DNA of 23,241 nucleotides, from assembly GCA_024233135.1 (NCBI GenBank), contig JACKPZ010000039.1:1-23241 (forward strand). Direction: 5' to 3'. A program made the position numbers and the translations under genes. Of the stretch, positions 14,814 to 23,241 are shown in pieces; the stretch's first letter is position 1, and the number at the start of each line of letters is the position of its first letter. This DNA comes from Akkermansiaceae bacterium. GTDB taxonomy: Bacteria; Verrucomicrobiota; Verrucomicrobiia; Verrucomicrobiales; Akkermansiaceae. Under the pieces are notes generated by a model. It was not told the DNA's origin, did not search any database, and saw only the letters and a list, made by a program, of their open reading frames with translations.

Positions 14814-15338
14814 CTATTGTTTCCCGACCAGCGCCTTGAGCACATCGCCGACCTTGGAGTTCGCACAATCGGCGACGACGAGTTTTCCGTCGCGATCGAT
14901 GATGTAGTAGTCGGGATACCCATTCACCTTGTAGGCGTCCCCGGCCTTGCCTGCCGAATCGATGGCTACGGGATACTTGATGCCCTTGTTTTTCACGGTG
15001 GCCTCCATCTTCTCGGCCCCGCGCGGATGACAGACACCGATGAAGACGACTTCTTCGGCGTATTTTGCGGCGAGTTCGTTGTTTTTCGGAATGCTTGCGA
15101 TGCATGGACCGCACCAGGTGGCCCAGAAGTCGAGGACGACGATCTTGCCCTTGAGGTCGGCGAGGGTCTTCGGTTCCGAACCGATCCAATCGGCAATCTT
15201 GAAGTCCGGGGCGGCCTTGCCTTCGATCCTGGCGAGGCGACCCCGTTGTTCGGCGCTTCCTTCGCGGAAGGCATCGAAGTCATCGGCGCCGAGCGGAGAG
15301 AGAAGGAGGAGCGGAACGAGGAAGCGGATTGTTTTCAT
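14814..15338 (-). CDS. TlpA/ResA-like exported thioredoxin-fold protein
   Basis: A 174-residue protein with a signal peptide (about 1-18, MKTIRFLVPLLLLSPLG) and a thioredoxin-like domain of the AhpC/TlpA type. The active site is FWATWCGPC, with Cys76 and Cys79. APDFKIADW (about 43-51) and the DLKGKIVVLDFWATWC stretch are typical of TlpA/ResA, and a cis-Pro segment, NGYPDYYIIDRDGKLV, is present near the end. Such proteins reduce disulfides in the periplasm, for example during cytochrome c maturation; the actual partner is not shown by context. The ATG at 15338 opens the signal peptide; the frame runs open far upstream (to 15836) only because of rpoC shadowing. It lies 68 bp beyond the rpoC terminator, so it probably has its own promoter, which I cannot pinpoint. 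Confidence 0.93.
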   Translation of the reverse strand: MKTIRFLVPLLLLSPLGADDFDAFREGSAEQRGRLARIEGKAAPDFKIADWIGSEPKTLADLKGKIVVLDFWATWCGPCIASIPKNNELAAKYAEEVVFIGVCHPRGAEKMEATVKNKGIKYPVAIDSAGKAGDAYKVNGYPDYYIIDRDGKLVVADCANSKVGDVLKALVGKQ

Positions 15339-15405
15339 CGCCCCCAACGACGACCGAAACGTTGCCCGGGGCAAGGCGAAACGACCATGACACCCCCAAA
15401 CGAAA

Positions 15406-15431
15406 CGAGGGGGCACTTGCGTGCCCCCTCG
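15406..15431 (-). terminator. Rho-independent terminator of the rpoBC operon
   Basis: CGAGGGGGCAC (15406-15416) and GTGCCCCCTCG (15421-15431) form a perfect 11-bp stem with a 4-nt loop, 29 bp beyond the rpoC stop. On the minus strand it is followed by TTTCGTTT, a T-rich tail. This is the strongest terminator in the window and separates rpoC from the thioredoxin gene. Confidence 0.88.
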
Positions 15432-15460
15432 CTCGTGATGGGTTCCGGATGGGTCGGGAA

Positions 15461-19678
<4,218 letters not shown>

Positions 19679-19726
19679 TTTGTTAGAACGGTTTTGGATC
19701 GGTTAGGGGTTCGCGTGGTTCGAAAC

Positions 19727-23241
<3,515 letters not shown>

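Overview
This GC-rich window most likely comes from a member of the Verrucomicrobiota, probably the Verrucomicrobiales. The inference rests on four things: a secreted protein with a PEP-CTERM sorting tail, a MoxR / DUF58 / TgpA-like transglutaminase trio, a bacterial RRM protein, and a general lack of strong Shine-Dalgarno sequences with some TTG starts. Nothing here proves the genus. I see no tRNA, rRNA, insertion sequence or CRISPR array. The largest features, rpoB and rpoC, are ordinary core genes.

Layout, left to right. The window opens in the 3' end of a gene (perhaps RNA polymerase omega), followed by smpB, both on the plus strand. They meet a minus-strand block made of cstA, an RRM RNA-binding protein, a 964-residue exported TPR-like protein of unknown function and a small proline-rich lipoprotein. 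That block reads leftward, but its genes are separated by 94 to 286 bp gaps, some with hairpins, so it is not a tight operon. The boundary between smpB and the lipoprotein holds a hairpin and a minus-strand G-tract array that could form a quadruplex.

Divergent from cstA is the compact plus-strand set moxR, DUF58 and the membrane transglutaminase. Its 3' end overlaps a convergent minus-strand pair, DUF167 and a VanZ-like protein, coupled by an ATGA overlap. A secreted GH43-type glycosidase follows on the plus strand and converges on a PEP-CTERM protein across a 50-bp gap containing a hairpin. Next, on the minus strand, is an exported trypsin-like protease. Its frame stops just after a G4A3G3 run, while coding-looking sequence continues in another frame. 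The protease region is flanked by a 14-bp direct repeat.

The right third is a TlpA/ResA-like thioredoxin and then rpoC and rpoB, all on the minus strand. rpoBC ends in the clearest intrinsic terminator of the window; rpoB runs off the right edge.

Most of the accessory genes act in the envelope or outside the cell: peptide or pyruvate uptake, MoxR-dependent assembly, transglutaminase, glycosidase, surface-sorted protein, protease and thioredoxin. I do not find a clear new multi-gene system. The best leads are the protease frame break with its out-of-frame extension, the large unknown TPR-like exported protein, the repeat flanking the protease region, and the hairpin/G-tract structure after smpB.
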